Below are positions 25,637-34,345 of a stretch of DNA of 64,000 nucleotides, piece after piece. Both the position numbers and the translations under genes were made by a program. Under the pieces are notes generated by a model, which was not told where the DNA came from, ran no database searches, and worked only from the letters and a program-made list of their open reading frames with translations. Numbering within the stretch: position 1 is the stretch's first letter; every line of letters starts with the position of its first letter. Source of the stretch: Pseudomonas sp. ICMP22404 (GTDB lineage Bacteria > Pseudomonadota > Gammaproteobacteria > Pseudomonadales > Pseudomonadaceae); contig NZ_VCNG01000003.1 of assembly GCF_006227205.1 (NCBI RefSeq), positions 124,001-188,000 on the forward strand, in the 5' to 3' direction.

Positions 25637-26575
25637 TCAGACCTGCTTGGGCGGCGGACCGCTCGGGAACCATTTTTCCCTTGACGTGAACAGGAACAAC
25701 TGCGAGTTATCCGCCGACAACGGCGCCTGGCGTGCTTGCCAGGCATCATCGTGTTTGTCCATGTCTGCGTCGTATTCGATGTGACAGCCCAACGGACTGT
25801 TGAAGTACCAGAACCAGTTGGAGCCAAAGAGGTGGCGGCCCGGCCCCCAGAAGCTGGTCCAGCCTTTCTGCTCGAAGCGTCGCCCGGCCAGCAGTACTTC
25901 CGTGCCGCTGCCCATGTGAAAGGTGAAGTGCTCGCAGCCCTTCATATGGGGTGGCGTCTGGATCATGAACAGGCAATGGTGATCATCGGAACCGGCCGGA
26001 CGCATGAATGGGCCCGCACCCACGAAGGTATCGGTGGTCATGAAGCCCAGGCGTTTGTAGAAGGCCTCGGCCTTGGCGGCATCCGGCACGAAATACACCA
26101 CGTGGGAGAGCGTCCGCGGCAAGGCCTTCATGTCGGGATTGATGCCCGGTTGGTTGACCGGACGCTGAGGGGCATGGCCCGGCGCATTGGTCAGGTCAGC
26201 CGGCGCAGTGTATGGACGCCGCACACTGATCTGGAAAGCAATGGCAAAGCCCATGTCGTCGACACTGTGCACGGAGCCGTTGGCACCGCGAGTCACCGGG
26301 CGATCACGCCCCAGCTCATCGGCGATGGCATCCAGGTCAGCCGCGCCGGCCACGCCATAAACGGTTTCACGAATCGAGGGCGCGGGCCCGATGGCTGTCG
26401 GCAGACGAGTATCGTCAGCTCGACGGATAATCACGGCAGTGCCATCAAGGGCTTCAAAACGGCCGCCCTCGCTGTCGACATCGACAGCTTGCAGGCCATA
26501 GTCACACAGGCAATGGGTACAGGCTTGGATGTCGTCGACGCCAAAAATCAAGGCATCAAGGCCGATAATGTTCAT
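25637..26575 (-). CDS. Extradiol ring-cleavage dioxygenase, VOC superfamily
   Basis: A 312-aa two-domain vicinal-oxygen-chelate protein, like 2,3-dihydroxybiphenyl 1,2-dioxygenase. The C-terminal domain shows the 2-His-1-carboxylate pattern: H in SHVVYF, H in the CEHFTFH region and E in CHIEYD. It would cleave a catechol-type ring next to a hydroxyl using Fe(II) and O2. ATG 26575 has GGAG at suitable spacing; an upstream in-frame extension lacks support. It is the first gene of the minus-strand cluster, and nod-box-like operator 2 lies 163 bp upstream, facing the divergent LysR gene. The bicyclic or monocyclic nature of the substrate is unknown. Confidence 0.85.
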   Translation of the reverse strand: MNIIGLDALIFGVDDIQACTHCLCDYGLQAVDVDSEGGRFEALDGTAVIIRRADDTRLPTAIGPAPSIRETVYGVAGAADLDAIADELGRDRPVTRGANGSVHSVDDMGFAIAFQISVRRPYTAPADLTNAPGHAPQRPVNQPGINPDMKALPRTLSHVVYFVPDAAKAEAFYKRLGFMTTDTFVGAGPFMRPAGSDDHHCLFMIQTPPHMKGCEHFTFHMGSGTEVLLAGRRFEQKGWTSFWGPGRHLFGSNWFWYFNSPLGCHIEYDADMDKHDDAWQARQAPLSADNSQLFLFTSREKWFPSGPPPKQV

Positions 26576-26737
26576 TGTTACCACTCCATTTAAATTTTCA
26601 GCGCAAGGCCAACACTCACTTACGGCAGCAGTGCCGATGCGATGCGCTGCGCTGCCAATGCTGGTTCCTGGAGTCGATAAAGCGTCACGGCCAACCGACT
26701 GCGTGCCGATACTGACGCGGGGATAATCCACTGACTA

Positions 26738-26774
26738 ATCGCTTGTCGGGATGCGACCTATCGGCAAATGCGAT
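26738..26774. promoter_or_regulatory. Nod-box-like operator 2 in the divergent promoter region
   Basis: An exact ATC-N9-GAT-N7-ATC-N9-GAT: ATC 26738, GAT 26750, ATC 26760, GAT 26772. It lies in the 330-bp gap between the extradiol dioxygenase (minus) and the LysR gene (plus), 163 bp and 132 bp from their starts. The outward regions share CTAATCGC and CGATAC with operator 1. LysR proteins often bind such divergent gaps to activate the neighbour and repress themselves. The rest of the gap holds nothing else that I recognise. Confidence 0.78.
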
Positions 26775-26905
26775 ACCTGCCTGCACCAAGCCAACGACGG
26801 GGAAGCTCGAACATTCATCGGTCACTTAGCCCCTTCGAGGGACTTGACGCCGTGATAGGAACGCCGGAAGGTATTTACAAAATAAATACAAAAATCGAGA
26901 CCGCC

Positions 26906-27817
26906 ATGCGCTTCAACCACCTGGATCTCAACCTCCTGGTGGCGCTGGATGTGTTACTGGAAGAGCAGAACATCACCCGCGCCGCCGAACGCCTGCACAT
27001 GACCCAATCCGCCACCAGCGGTGTACTGAGCAGGCTGCGTGTCTATTTCGAAGATGAACTGCTGGCGCAGGTCGGCCGCAAGATGCAGCCCACGCCCTAT
27101 GCCCGTGAACTCGCGGCACCCGTGCGCCAGATCCTGCTGACGATCCAATCGTCGATCACCGCCAAACCGGTGTTCGATCCAGCCACCAGCAAGCGTCATT
27201 TCCGACTGATCACTTCGGACTACCTGATCAGCGTCCTGTTTGCCCGGGTGATCCAGAAGATTTCCCTGGAAGCTCCGCACATTACCTTCGAATTGCTTGG
27301 ACCCGGCGACACGTCCACCGAGCTGCTGATGCGCGGCGAAGCCGACATGATGATCGTGCCAGAGCGTTACCTCATCGAAGGCCACCCATCGCAGCTGTTG
27401 TTCGAAGAAGAGCACGTTTGTGTTGTATGGGACGGCAACACCCAAGTGGGCGATAGCATCACGCTTGAGCAGTACATCGAGATGGGCCATGTGTCCGTGA
27501 TCTTCGGCCGCAACCGGCAACTGAGCGTCGAGGAGTGGCTGATGAGCCAATACGGCATCACTCGTCGCATGGAAGTGGTCACCCATGACTTCAACACTTT
27601 GCCGCAGTTGATCGTCGGCACCCAACGTGTTGCCACCATGCTCCAGCGCATGGCCAGGCTCTACGCCAACTACCTGCCGCTGCGCATCCTGCAACCACCG
27701 GTGAAAATTCCGGTGATGCGTGAGTTCATGCTCTGGCACCGAACCATGGACGGGGATCCGATGCATCGTTGGCTGCGTGCGAAGATCAGCCAGATCATCA
27801 ACGAACTGGAGCAATAG
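26906..27817 (+). CDS. LysR-family regulator of the NodD/NahR type
   Basis: A 303-aa LysR regulator. The N terminus MRFNHLDLNLLVALDVLLEE with HMTQSATSGVLSRLR is the helix-turn-helix pattern of the NodD/NahR/LinR branch, whose members respond to aromatic inducers. The C-terminal effector domain follows with an IVPE-type segment. An in-frame ATG lies 46 codons upstream (26768), but the start at 26906 matches the family. It is divergent from the extradiol dioxygenase and sits among four nod-box-like sites, so it is the best candidate activator of the pathway. The inducer is unknown, probably the substrate or an early metabolite. Confidence 0.92.
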   Translation: MRFNHLDLNLLVALDVLLEEQNITRAAERLHMTQSATSGVLSRLRVYFEDELLAQVGRKMQPTPYARELAAPVRQILLTIQSSITAKPVFDPATSKRHFRLITSDYLISVLFARVIQKISLEAPHITFELLGPGDTSTELLMRGEADMMIVPERYLIEGHPSQLLFEEEHVCVVWDGNTQVGDSITLEQYIEMGHVSVIFGRNRQLSVEEWLMSQYGITRRMEVVTHDFNTLPQLIVGTQRVATMLQRMARLYANYLPLRILQPPVKIPVMREFMLWHRTMDGDPMHRWLRAKISQIINELEQ

Positions 27818-27841
27818 TTGCTCCTGTCGTTCAGCAACGAA

Positions 27842-29773
27842 TCAGGTGCGGAAGTGCCGGACGGCCGCATTCAACTCTCCGCTCACCTGTTGCAGAGCGG
27901 CCGTTGATACTTGCAGTTGCAAGCTTCCCCTTGCACTGCCCTCGGCCACTTCGCGCACCCGTGTCATGCTATGGCTGACTTGCTCGGCCACCACGCTCTG
28001 CTGCTCGGCGGCGGCGGAAATTTGCTGGTTCATCTGCTCGATACGTGACACCGCCCGGGTGATTCGCGCCAATGCGTGAGAGGCTTGGGCGGCAAGCGCC
28101 ACCGTTTCATCACTGAGCACATGGCTGCCTTGCAGACGCTCGGCGGCTTGCTGGGCAACACCACGCAGACGAGCGATCAGCCCTTCGATTTCCGTGGTTG
28201 AATGCTGGGTGTGCCGTGCCAGGCCCCGCACCTCATCGGCGACCACGGCGAAACCGCGCCCCTGTTCACCCGCACGTGCAGCCTCGATAGCAGCGTTGAG
28301 CGCCAACAGGTTGGTCTGTTCGGCCACCGCCTTGATCACATCGAGCACCCCGCCAATCGCTGCACTCTCCAGCAGCAGCGCCTGCATGGCTTGCGCACAC
28401 CCCCTCATCTCCACCGCCAGCTGGTCGATCTTGCCAGCCGCCTGACGCACCAGCTCATCGCCCTCACGGGCCTGTTCGTCGGCATGTGCCACCGCTTCAC
28501 GGGCCTCACCGGCGTTACGGGCGACTGCCTGCGCCGTCGCGGCCATCTGCTGCATGGCGGTGGCTGCCAGTTCGGTTTCCTGGTGTTGTTGTTCAACACC
28601 ACGACGGTTGCTCTGACTCACATCGGCCAGGCTGGCGGCCATACCGTCAAGCGAGCCAACACCACGGTCGATGCGCCCGACCAACCCACGCAGGTTGCCC
28701 AGCATACTGCCCACTGTGCTCAACAGCTGGCCCAATTCATCGCGACGAACGCGGCCTGACGGCGGCTGACTCAGATCTCCCGCCGCCACACGCTCGGCCA
28801 ACTGCACGGCCTGACGCAGAGGCTGCAGAATCGACTGGCGGATCAACAGGCTGGCGCCCATGCCCAAGGCCAGCGCCAGCACGGTGATCAGGCCCAACTG
28901 ACGAGACGCGGAGCGATTATCGTCTACTACTGCTTGCCTCTGCTGCTCGTCAGCCTGAGCCAGCAACTTGCTCACCTGCTCGGTTTGTGCGTTCATCGCC
29001 GCAGTGCTTTGTGCGCTTTTTCCACGGCTGTCGACGAACTCGATAAAGGCCTTGCGGTAGTCGCCCAGGGCCGTGCTTGCCTCTTGCAATGACTCGCCTT
29101 GCTGCTCGCCAAGATCAAGCGTTTGCATGGACGCCAGAAGGTCACTCATGCTCATTTCCCAGTCACTGCGGTAACGCTCCTCGCCGTCGAGCGAGTAGTA
29201 CAGTTCACTGTCGCGCAGCTTGGCCAGCTTGTCCCGCAACGCGGCGGTCTGCTCAAGCAGTACCATCTGATCACTGTTCGGCGGCGCCCCCTGCCCCAAG
29301 CGAGTGTTGAGCCCGTCCAATTGATCGAGGAACAGCAGGGTAAAACTATCGCCGGCCGCGCGCGCCAGCGACTGCATGCGCAGGCGCGCTTCGCGGGCCC
29401 GACGCAACGAGCCCGCATAACCGAGAAACTGCTCCAGATAAGCACTGGTAGCCGTGCGTACAGGGACGCGCGCGGGGTCATTGGCTGGCTCAACATCGAG
29501 GTGCTGGCTCAGTTTTTCCAGCGTCTCGCGCACCTGGTCCAGGTGCTGCGAAGCAAGATCCAGAGCGAATTCTTTCTCGGCGATGCGGGCGCGCAGGATC
29601 AGTGCCTGAATCGATGACTCCTGACGTAGTTGCTCGCCGCGTTGCTGCAGCACGCCCAGAGAACGAAAAGCGGTGACAGCCACTCCCAGCGTCACCAGCA
29701 GTACTAGTCCGAAGCCCAGCGACAGCTTGGCCCCCACCGATAGATTGCCGAGCACACGGCTCAGTGCAGACAT
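27842..29773 (-). CDS. Methyl-accepting chemotaxis protein, HBM-like sensor
   Basis: A 643-aa inner-membrane chemoreceptor. Membrane helix 1 is near residues 15-38 and helix 2 near 290-310. The region between is a long all-helical periplasmic domain of about 250 residues, as in helical bimodular (HBM) sensors such as McpS, which bind organic acids. A HAMP segment follows, then the signalling hairpin [20 protein letters not shown] at about residues 480-520. ATG 29773 has AAGGAA upstream. It converges on the LysR gene and carries nod-box-like operator 4 about 164 bp upstream, so taxis may be co-induced with degradation. Confidence 0.9.
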   Translation of the reverse strand: MSALSRVLGNLSVGAKLSLGFGLVLLVTLGVAVTAFRSLGVLQQRGEQLRQESSIQALILRARIAEKEFALDLASQHLDQVRETLEKLSQHLDVEPANDPARVPVRTATSAYLEQFLGYAGSLRRAREARLRMQSLARAAGDSFTLLFLDQLDGLNTRLGQGAPPNSDQMVLLEQTAALRDKLAKLRDSELYYSLDGEERYRSDWEMSMSDLLASMQTLDLGEQQGESLQEASTALGDYRKAFIEFVDSRGKSAQSTAAMNAQTEQVSKLLAQADEQQRQAVVDDNRSASRQLGLITVLALALGMGASLLIRQSILQPLRQAVQLAERVAAGDLSQPPSGRVRRDELGQLLSTVGSMLGNLRGLVGRIDRGVGSLDGMAASLADVSQSNRRGVEQQHQETELAATAMQQMAATAQAVARNAGEAREAVAHADEQAREGDELVRQAAGKIDQLAVEMRGCAQAMQALLLESAAIGGVLDVIKAVAEQTNLLALNAAIEAARAGEQGRGFAVVADEVRGLARHTQHSTTEIEGLIARLRGVAQQAAERLQGSHVLSDETVALAAQASHALARITRAVSRIEQMNQQISAAAEQQSVVAEQVSHSMTRVREVAEGSARGSLQLQVSTAALQQVSGELNAAVRHFRT

Positions 29774-29936
29774 GCCCATTTCCTTGCACAGGAGGGAATA
29801 GAACGCCGTGACGAACGGTGTCAAAGCTCATCAACGGCGGGATCGAGTAGTGCCGACCGCCAACGGCGGCACGGTATGCGGCGGACTTTAATGAATCGAA
29901 TCTCGACAGCACCAATCGCATCCTTCGCTAGGAACA

Positions 29937-29973
29937 ATCGCCAAGTACGATGACAGGTGTCTGGATTTACGGC
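29937..29973 (-). promoter_or_regulatory. Nod-box-like operator 4 (half-degenerate)
   Basis: ATC 29937, GAT 29949, then GTC 29959 and GGC 29971 at the same spacing as the other operators. The first ATC-N9-GAT is intact and the second is degraded. The adjoining bases GATGACAGGT are identical to those in operator 3 read on the other strand. It lies about 164 bp upstream of the chemoreceptor start, with the same orientation relative to its gene as operators 1 and 2. Affinity may be weaker than at the other sites. Confidence 0.55.
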
Positions 29974-30022
29974 TTGAAGTGTGAGCGTCGCGTTCATTGA
30001 CCCGATGCAATCCACACAAGCC

Positions 30023-30059
30023 ATCGTCGTTTGCGATACCTGTCATCCTGACTCGCGAT
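30023..30059 (+). promoter_or_regulatory. Nod-box-like operator 3
   Basis: An exact ATC-N9-GAT-N7-ATC-N9-GAT: ATC 30023, GAT 30035, ATC 30045, GAT 30057. Read on the minus strand it aligns with operators 1 and 2, including AATCGC and GGATG. It lies 108 bp upstream of the alpha/beta hydrolase gene. With operator 4 it forms an inverted pair in the 393-bp divergent gap between chemoreceptor and hydrolase. I see nothing else in that gap. Confidence 0.75.
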
Positions 30060-30166
30060 TGGCCAGATAGCCCACCTGCCCTTAGCCTGCTTCAAACCGC
30101 CCTGCCCGGACCCAATTGGCCTGGACCTGGCTGCCTGCCTTTGCTTGCACAAGGACAATAACAATC

Positions 30167-31324
30167 ATGTTCCGCTACTTCCCAACCAACTACGTGTGGA
30201 ATCTATCCGTCGACCTCGCCATTGAAATGGGTGCCCGCATCGGCGAAATCGAAGAGATGTGCGCGCCGCTGCAGGAAGCGGCCAAACAACCGGATGCCGC
30301 CGGTAGCAAGGCCTTCCGTGAAACCTGGGCAAAAATGGCGGACAAGCTGTGCGGGTTGGCCGAGGAAGACGAAGCCAAAGGCCGACGGTTATCAGCCGGG
30401 GAAAAATACAACCGCGCTGCCACCTATTACCTGAGCTGCGAACGCCTGCAAGCCCATGGCGCTCCCGGCCGCACGGCGCTGTACCAGCGTTTTTTACAAA
30501 TCTTCCAACGCGGTATCGAACTGTCGCGGGAAAACTGCGAGCGCGTTGAGATCCCCTACGAGGGCAAGCACATCTCCGGGCTGCTGGTACGTGCCGAAGG
30601 CGTAACTGGTCCAGCGCCGATTCTGGTACAGGTCAATGGCTTGGACTCCACCAAGGAAATGAAATACCGGGTCGGTCTGCCCGCCTGGTTGGCCAAGCGT
30701 GGCGTGTCGTCGTTGATCATCGACCAACCCGGCACCGGTGAAGCACTGCGCCTTCATCACCTGACCGCACGTTTTGACAGCGAACATTGGGCCAGTCGCG
30801 TAGTGGACTGGCTGGAAACCCGCAGCGACATCGACGCCAAGCGCATCGGCCTGGAAGGCGTGTCGCTCGGCGGCTATTACTGTCCCCGCGCGGTAGCCTT
30901 CGAGCCGCGCTTCGCTTGCGGTGTGGTATGGGGTGCCAACCATGACTGGCGTGATGTGCAGAAGCGTCGCTTGGAGAAGGAAGGCAGCTTCCCGGTTCCC
31001 CATTACTGGTCGCATGTGGCCTGGGTATGGGGTGCCAAAGACACCGATGAGTTCATGGCCATTGCCGAGAATGTCCACCTGGACGGCATACTGGATCGCA
31101 TCAAGGTCCCCTTCCTCGTCACCCACGGTGAAAAGGACTCACAGATTCCTTTGAAGTGGGCGCACCGCACTTACGAGCAGTTGGTCAACAGCCCAAAACG
31201 CGAACTGAAGATATTCACCGAGCGCGAAGGTGGGGTGCAACATTCGAGCTTCGATAACAGCATCAATGCCGGCCAGTACATTGCCGACTGGGTGGCCGAA
31301 ACCCTGAACGGGCACACTGTCTGA
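30167..31324 (+). CDS. Alpha/beta hydrolase (FrsA/pseudooxynicotine hydrolase-like)
   Basis: A 385-aa alpha/beta hydrolase with an N-terminal helical region of about 130 residues before the catalytic fold. The nucleophile elbow is GVSLGGY (S233); D324 in GEKDSQIP and H359 in GVQHSSF complete a likely triad. This two-part layout resembles 2,6-dihydroxypseudooxynicotine hydrolase and the FrsA-like group, some of which cleave C-C bonds in ring-fission or diketone products. ATG 30167 has AAGGAC upstream; an in-frame GTG or ATG further up lacks support. Operator 3 lies 108 bp upstream, so it is probably part of the same regulon. Confidence 0.85.
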   Translation: MFRYFPTNYVWNLSVDLAIEMGARIGEIEEMCAPLQEAAKQPDAAGSKAFRETWAKMADKLCGLAEEDEAKGRRLSAGEKYNRAATYYLSCERLQAHGAPGRTALYQRFLQIFQRGIELSRENCERVEIPYEGKHISGLLVRAEGVTGPAPILVQVNGLDSTKEMKYRVGLPAWLAKRGVSSLIIDQPGTGEALRLHHLTARFDSEHWASRVVDWLETRSDIDAKRIGLEGVSLGGYYCPRAVAFEPRFACGVVWGANHDWRDVQKRRLEKEGSFPVPHYWSHVAWVWGAKDTDEFMAIAENVHLDGILDRIKVPFLVTHGEKDSQIPLKWAHRTYEQLVNSPKRELKIFTEREGGVQHSSFDNSINAGQYIADWVAETLNGHTV

Positions 31325-31531
31325 TCAACCGCGGCAGTATCCCGACCCTGTTTGTAATTCATTCGTCCGCACGCGTGGAAAAGTAAGGCTGAACCGCAAG
31401 CGATCTCAAGCGCAGCTGATCGCTCATGATTGCGGTCGCCTGTTTTCCGCTGCGCAGCGATCCGGCAAACAACCTGATCGAGTGTCAGAGCGCACATGGT
31501 CGTATCTGGCTCTCGATCTGGTTGTCCAAAG

Positions 31532-32929
31532 TCAACCAGGAATCGCTCGCCGCCATCCCGTCAGTTTGCTCTCCAATACTTTGGCCAACGCCAGGATACG
31601 GTCCTCCTTCCAATTCGGCCCGACGATCTGAATGCCGATCGGCAATCCCAGATCCGGATCCAGACCTACCGGTAACACCACTACAGGCGAACCGGAAAGA
31701 CTGAAGGGAAATACATAGGAGTAACGTGAGCGCTCGTCCAACGACTCGCCCGGTTTAAATGCAATATCAGGGAAAACCGGGCAGACCAAAACATCATGCT
31801 CCCTGAAGAACCGACTCAGACCGCGGCGAAAGGTATTGATATACGCCAGCTCGCCTTTGAATTGGTCGACACTCAACTCGGTCGCCCTACTCGCTTTGAC
31901 CAACCCGTCCAGGCAAGGCGACAATTGATCGCGCCCCAAACCGGGAAGGAACTTGTCCCAAGCCCTGCCCGCATCACCTCCGGACAGGAAGATATTCCAC
32001 AGGCTGTCACAGGCCAGATCCATGCCTTCCGGGCAGGCCTGGCTCACACTCTGGACCACTGGTTCCAGCAGCCCCGCGATCCTTTGCATCGCGTCGACTA
32101 TGGAGGGCCTGACCGTCACACCCGGCAATTCATGGAACATCGCCACCCTGATCTGCTCGATAGCCAGTTCATCGTCGAACGGCACATCGACGGTATCCGG
32201 GTCATGCCCATCGGGCCCGGCGATCAAATAGCCCAGGGTCTTGACGTCATCGACGTAGCGGCCCAGAACACCATAGGCCGAAGTCATGTGGATCAACCCG
32301 GTGCGCTCCATCGGATACTGCCCGGTCAGCGGCACGCGACCGTGGGTCAACTTGAGTCCGCAGATGCCATTGAAATGGGCCGGTATACGCAAGCTTCCAC
32401 CCGCATCCGAGCCCAGGCCTCCCGGGCTGCAACCGGCGGCAATAGCGGCCGCCTCTCCTCCGCTGCTGCCCCCGGGGGTCCGGGAAAGATCGAAAGGATT
32501 GTGGGTACGCCCATACAGGAAGTTTTCCGTTTCAAAGGACATGCACAGCTCGGGCACATTGGTTATGCCCAGGATCAGCGCACCGGCCTGACGCAACCGT
32601 TGAACCACCGTGGCATCGCTGACGCTGGCCGGCCCATGCCACTCGGGCATACCGCAGGACATCTTGAACCCCTGGACATGACAGACATCCTTGATGGTGA
32701 TGGGCACCCCTTGTAGACGCCCCAGCGGCAACCTGGCCGCTACCCGACGATCCGTCTCGTCCGCTTGCTCAAGCAGTTGCGCCGCATCCGGCTGCTGGAC
32801 GATGGCGTTGATCAGCCCATTGTTTTCGGCGATTCGGTCCAGATAAAACGTAACGAGTTGTCGACTGGTTGTTTCCCCCGCTGCGATGGCTTGCGCCATG
32901 CCGGAAATACTCAGCGAGTCAAAATCCAT
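31532..32929 (-). CDS. Amidase signature-family enzyme
   Basis: A 465-aa amidase of the amidase-signature superfamily. The Ser-cisSer-Lys triad is read from the lysine in TIKDVCHVQG and the glycine/serine-rich block GGSSGGEAAAIAAG followed by GSDAGGSLRIPA. It hydrolyses an amide to acid and ammonia, but the substrate is not evident. ATG 32929 follows AAAGGGG. It converges on the alpha/beta hydrolase gene. It could provide a nitrogen-releasing step for the catabolic cluster, or be unrelated, since no nod-box-like site lies upstream of it. Confidence 0.9.
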   Translation of the reverse strand: MDFDSLSISGMAQAIAAGETTSRQLVTFYLDRIAENNGLINAIVQQPDAAQLLEQADETDRRVAARLPLGRLQGVPITIKDVCHVQGFKMSCGMPEWHGPASVSDATVVQRLRQAGALILGITNVPELCMSFETENFLYGRTHNPFDLSRTPGGSSGGEAAAIAAGCSPGGLGSDAGGSLRIPAHFNGICGLKLTHGRVPLTGQYPMERTGLIHMTSAYGVLGRYVDDVKTLGYLIAGPDGHDPDTVDVPFDDELAIEQIRVAMFHELPGVTVRPSIVDAMQRIAGLLEPVVQSVSQACPEGMDLACDSLWNIFLSGGDAGRAWDKFLPGLGRDQLSPCLDGLVKASRATELSVDQFKGELAYINTFRRGLSRFFREHDVLVCPVFPDIAFKPGESLDERSRYSYVFPFSLSGSPVVVLPVGLDPDLGLPIGIQIVGPNWKEDRILALAKVLESKLTGWRRAIPG

Positions 32930-33331
32930 TATGAACCCCTTTCATTGAATGAACTTCAGACTAAGGGAAACGGCTCTGGATTCGTAGCGCAGAAATTGAA
33001 GTGCCCGGCGGCGCTATCGCCGCCACACAGGACAAGACTGTCGGGCTTCAGGATTTTTTCTCTCAATAGGATCGAGAAAAAGAAAAAATATTTCTATAAC
33101 GCTGCTGCCGACCTCGAAAAAAGCAAAAATCCTCTCACGGAGAAACAGATAATAGTTCCACACGATTTGCATCGACACACCCCTTATTGAAGTGCTCATA
33201 AAAACAAGGGTTCGAAAAACCGAACTGTAACGGCACTTGGCTGGAACAAACCTTCGCAACATACCGCCGCCCCTCAATCTGGTTCCCTCGGGAAAGCTTC
33301 ATCGTGCAGAAGAACGTCACAAGGAGTGGAC
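32930..33331. other. AT-rich gap between amidase and lipopeptide cluster
   Basis: This 402-bp divergent region separates the amidase gene from the desaturase gene and likely holds both promoters. It is much richer in A and T than its neighbours, especially at 33050-33200. A perfect 7-bp stem hairpin (GGCGGCG-ctat-CGCCGCC) lies at 33007-33024 without a T-run, so it is not a normal terminator. No gene is supported here. Confidence 0.45.
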
Positions 33332-34282
33332 ATGCTTCAAAGTAAAGTATTCAGGTATTCCCGCTGGGATATTGCGTGTTGCCTGGTGATCCCTTTCCAA
33401 ATCAGCGTTTACACCCTGTTGGCCTACCATTATCAAAGCCTGTCGCTGATCGCGCTGTTGGGCATGGTCCCCGTCCTGTTTGCCCTTTCCCTGCAGAACG
33501 CCGGTGCCAACCACAATCACTACCACACTCCATTCTTTCGCATTCGCTGGATGAACACGCTGGTGCGAATGGGCTTTTCCATGACGGAAGCGCCTAAAAC
33601 GCCCTATAACATCGGCCATGGCATCCACCACGCCACCCATCAGTCATGGAACGACAAATCCATTCTGGCGATCCTCGGCCTGAAGCGCCCGCTCACAAAA
33701 CAACTTATCAGCTTCGCTCTGTTCATCTTCGAATCGCTGGGACTGAAGTACTTCACCTTGTTGATCCTGCTTAAATACTGGCCTATCGAACGCGTCGCGG
33801 CCCTCGCCTCCCCGGAGGATCCGGAGTTAGCGACTCGTGCATTAAAGAAGCTGCTGGAACCGTCGAAACTGAAGGCCGCGAAATACGACCTGGCGGCGTG
33901 GTTCCTGTTCCGCCTGGTACTTTGCCTGATCGACTGGCAGTTTTTTTTCTTTTACTTCATTCCGGCCACTTACGTCATCGACAGCCTCAGACAAGGAGAA
34001 AATTATTTTCAACACTGGGGCGCAACAGACGCCTACGACCCGAAACGCGACTCCGTCAGCTGTTATGGAAAACTCTACAACCTGCTGACCTTCAACCTGG
34101 GTTATCACCAAGAACATCATTACAAACCCGGCCTGCATTGGCTAAGACTTCCAGAACTGACCAAAGAACTCCCCAGCGACCGGCATACCGTGCCTTATTC
34201 GCACTATTTCAATTCCCCCTTGATGTTCCCGGAACGCGCCGTCCAGCTCAGTAAAGAAAACACGGCCAATGCGTCGTCCTAA
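33332..34282 (+). CDS. Membrane fatty acid desaturase-like protein
   Basis: A 316-aa integral-membrane diiron desaturase. Histidine boxes are visible as NHNHYH near residue 60, GHGIHHATH near residue 97 and GYHQEHH near residue 255, with hydrophobic segments between them. The ATG at 33332 follows AAGGAG by five bases; a GTG two codons upstream is also possible. It is 63 bp before the FAAL-ACP synthetase, so the likely substrate is the acyl-ACP formed by that enzyme, giving an unsaturated tail. Desaturase plus FAAL plus ACP is also the combination that makes terminal alkynes in jamaicamide-type pathways, so acetylenase activity is possible. Confidence 0.82.
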   Translation: MLQSKVFRYSRWDIACCLVIPFQISVYTLLAYHYQSLSLIALLGMVPVLFALSLQNAGANHNHYHTPFFRIRWMNTLVRMGFSMTEAPKTPYNIGHGIHHATHQSWNDKSILAILGLKRPLTKQLISFALFIFESLGLKYFTLLILLKYWPIERVAALASPEDPELATRALKKLLEPSKLKAAKYDLAAWFLFRLVLCLIDWQFFFFYFIPATYVIDSLRQGENYFQHWGATDAYDPKRDSVSCYGKLYNLLTFNLGYHQEHHYKPGLHWLRLPELTKELPSDRHTVPYSHYFNSPLMFPERAVQLSKENTANASS

Positions 34283-34345
34283 TCCCTTGTCGACCAGCAG
34301 GACCCCGCTACCACCATCGACACCGCGAAACTTCAGGGCCGTCAA

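Noticed and set aside
27817..27838. GTTGCT/AGCAAC inverted repeat between convergent LysR and chemoreceptor genes
   Set aside because: Only a 6-bp stem with a 10-nt loop and no T-run; weak as a terminator.
33007..33024. GGCGGCG-ctat-CGCCGCC hairpin
   Set aside because: Perfect stem but no T-run and no repeat elsewhere; too short to call as an operator.
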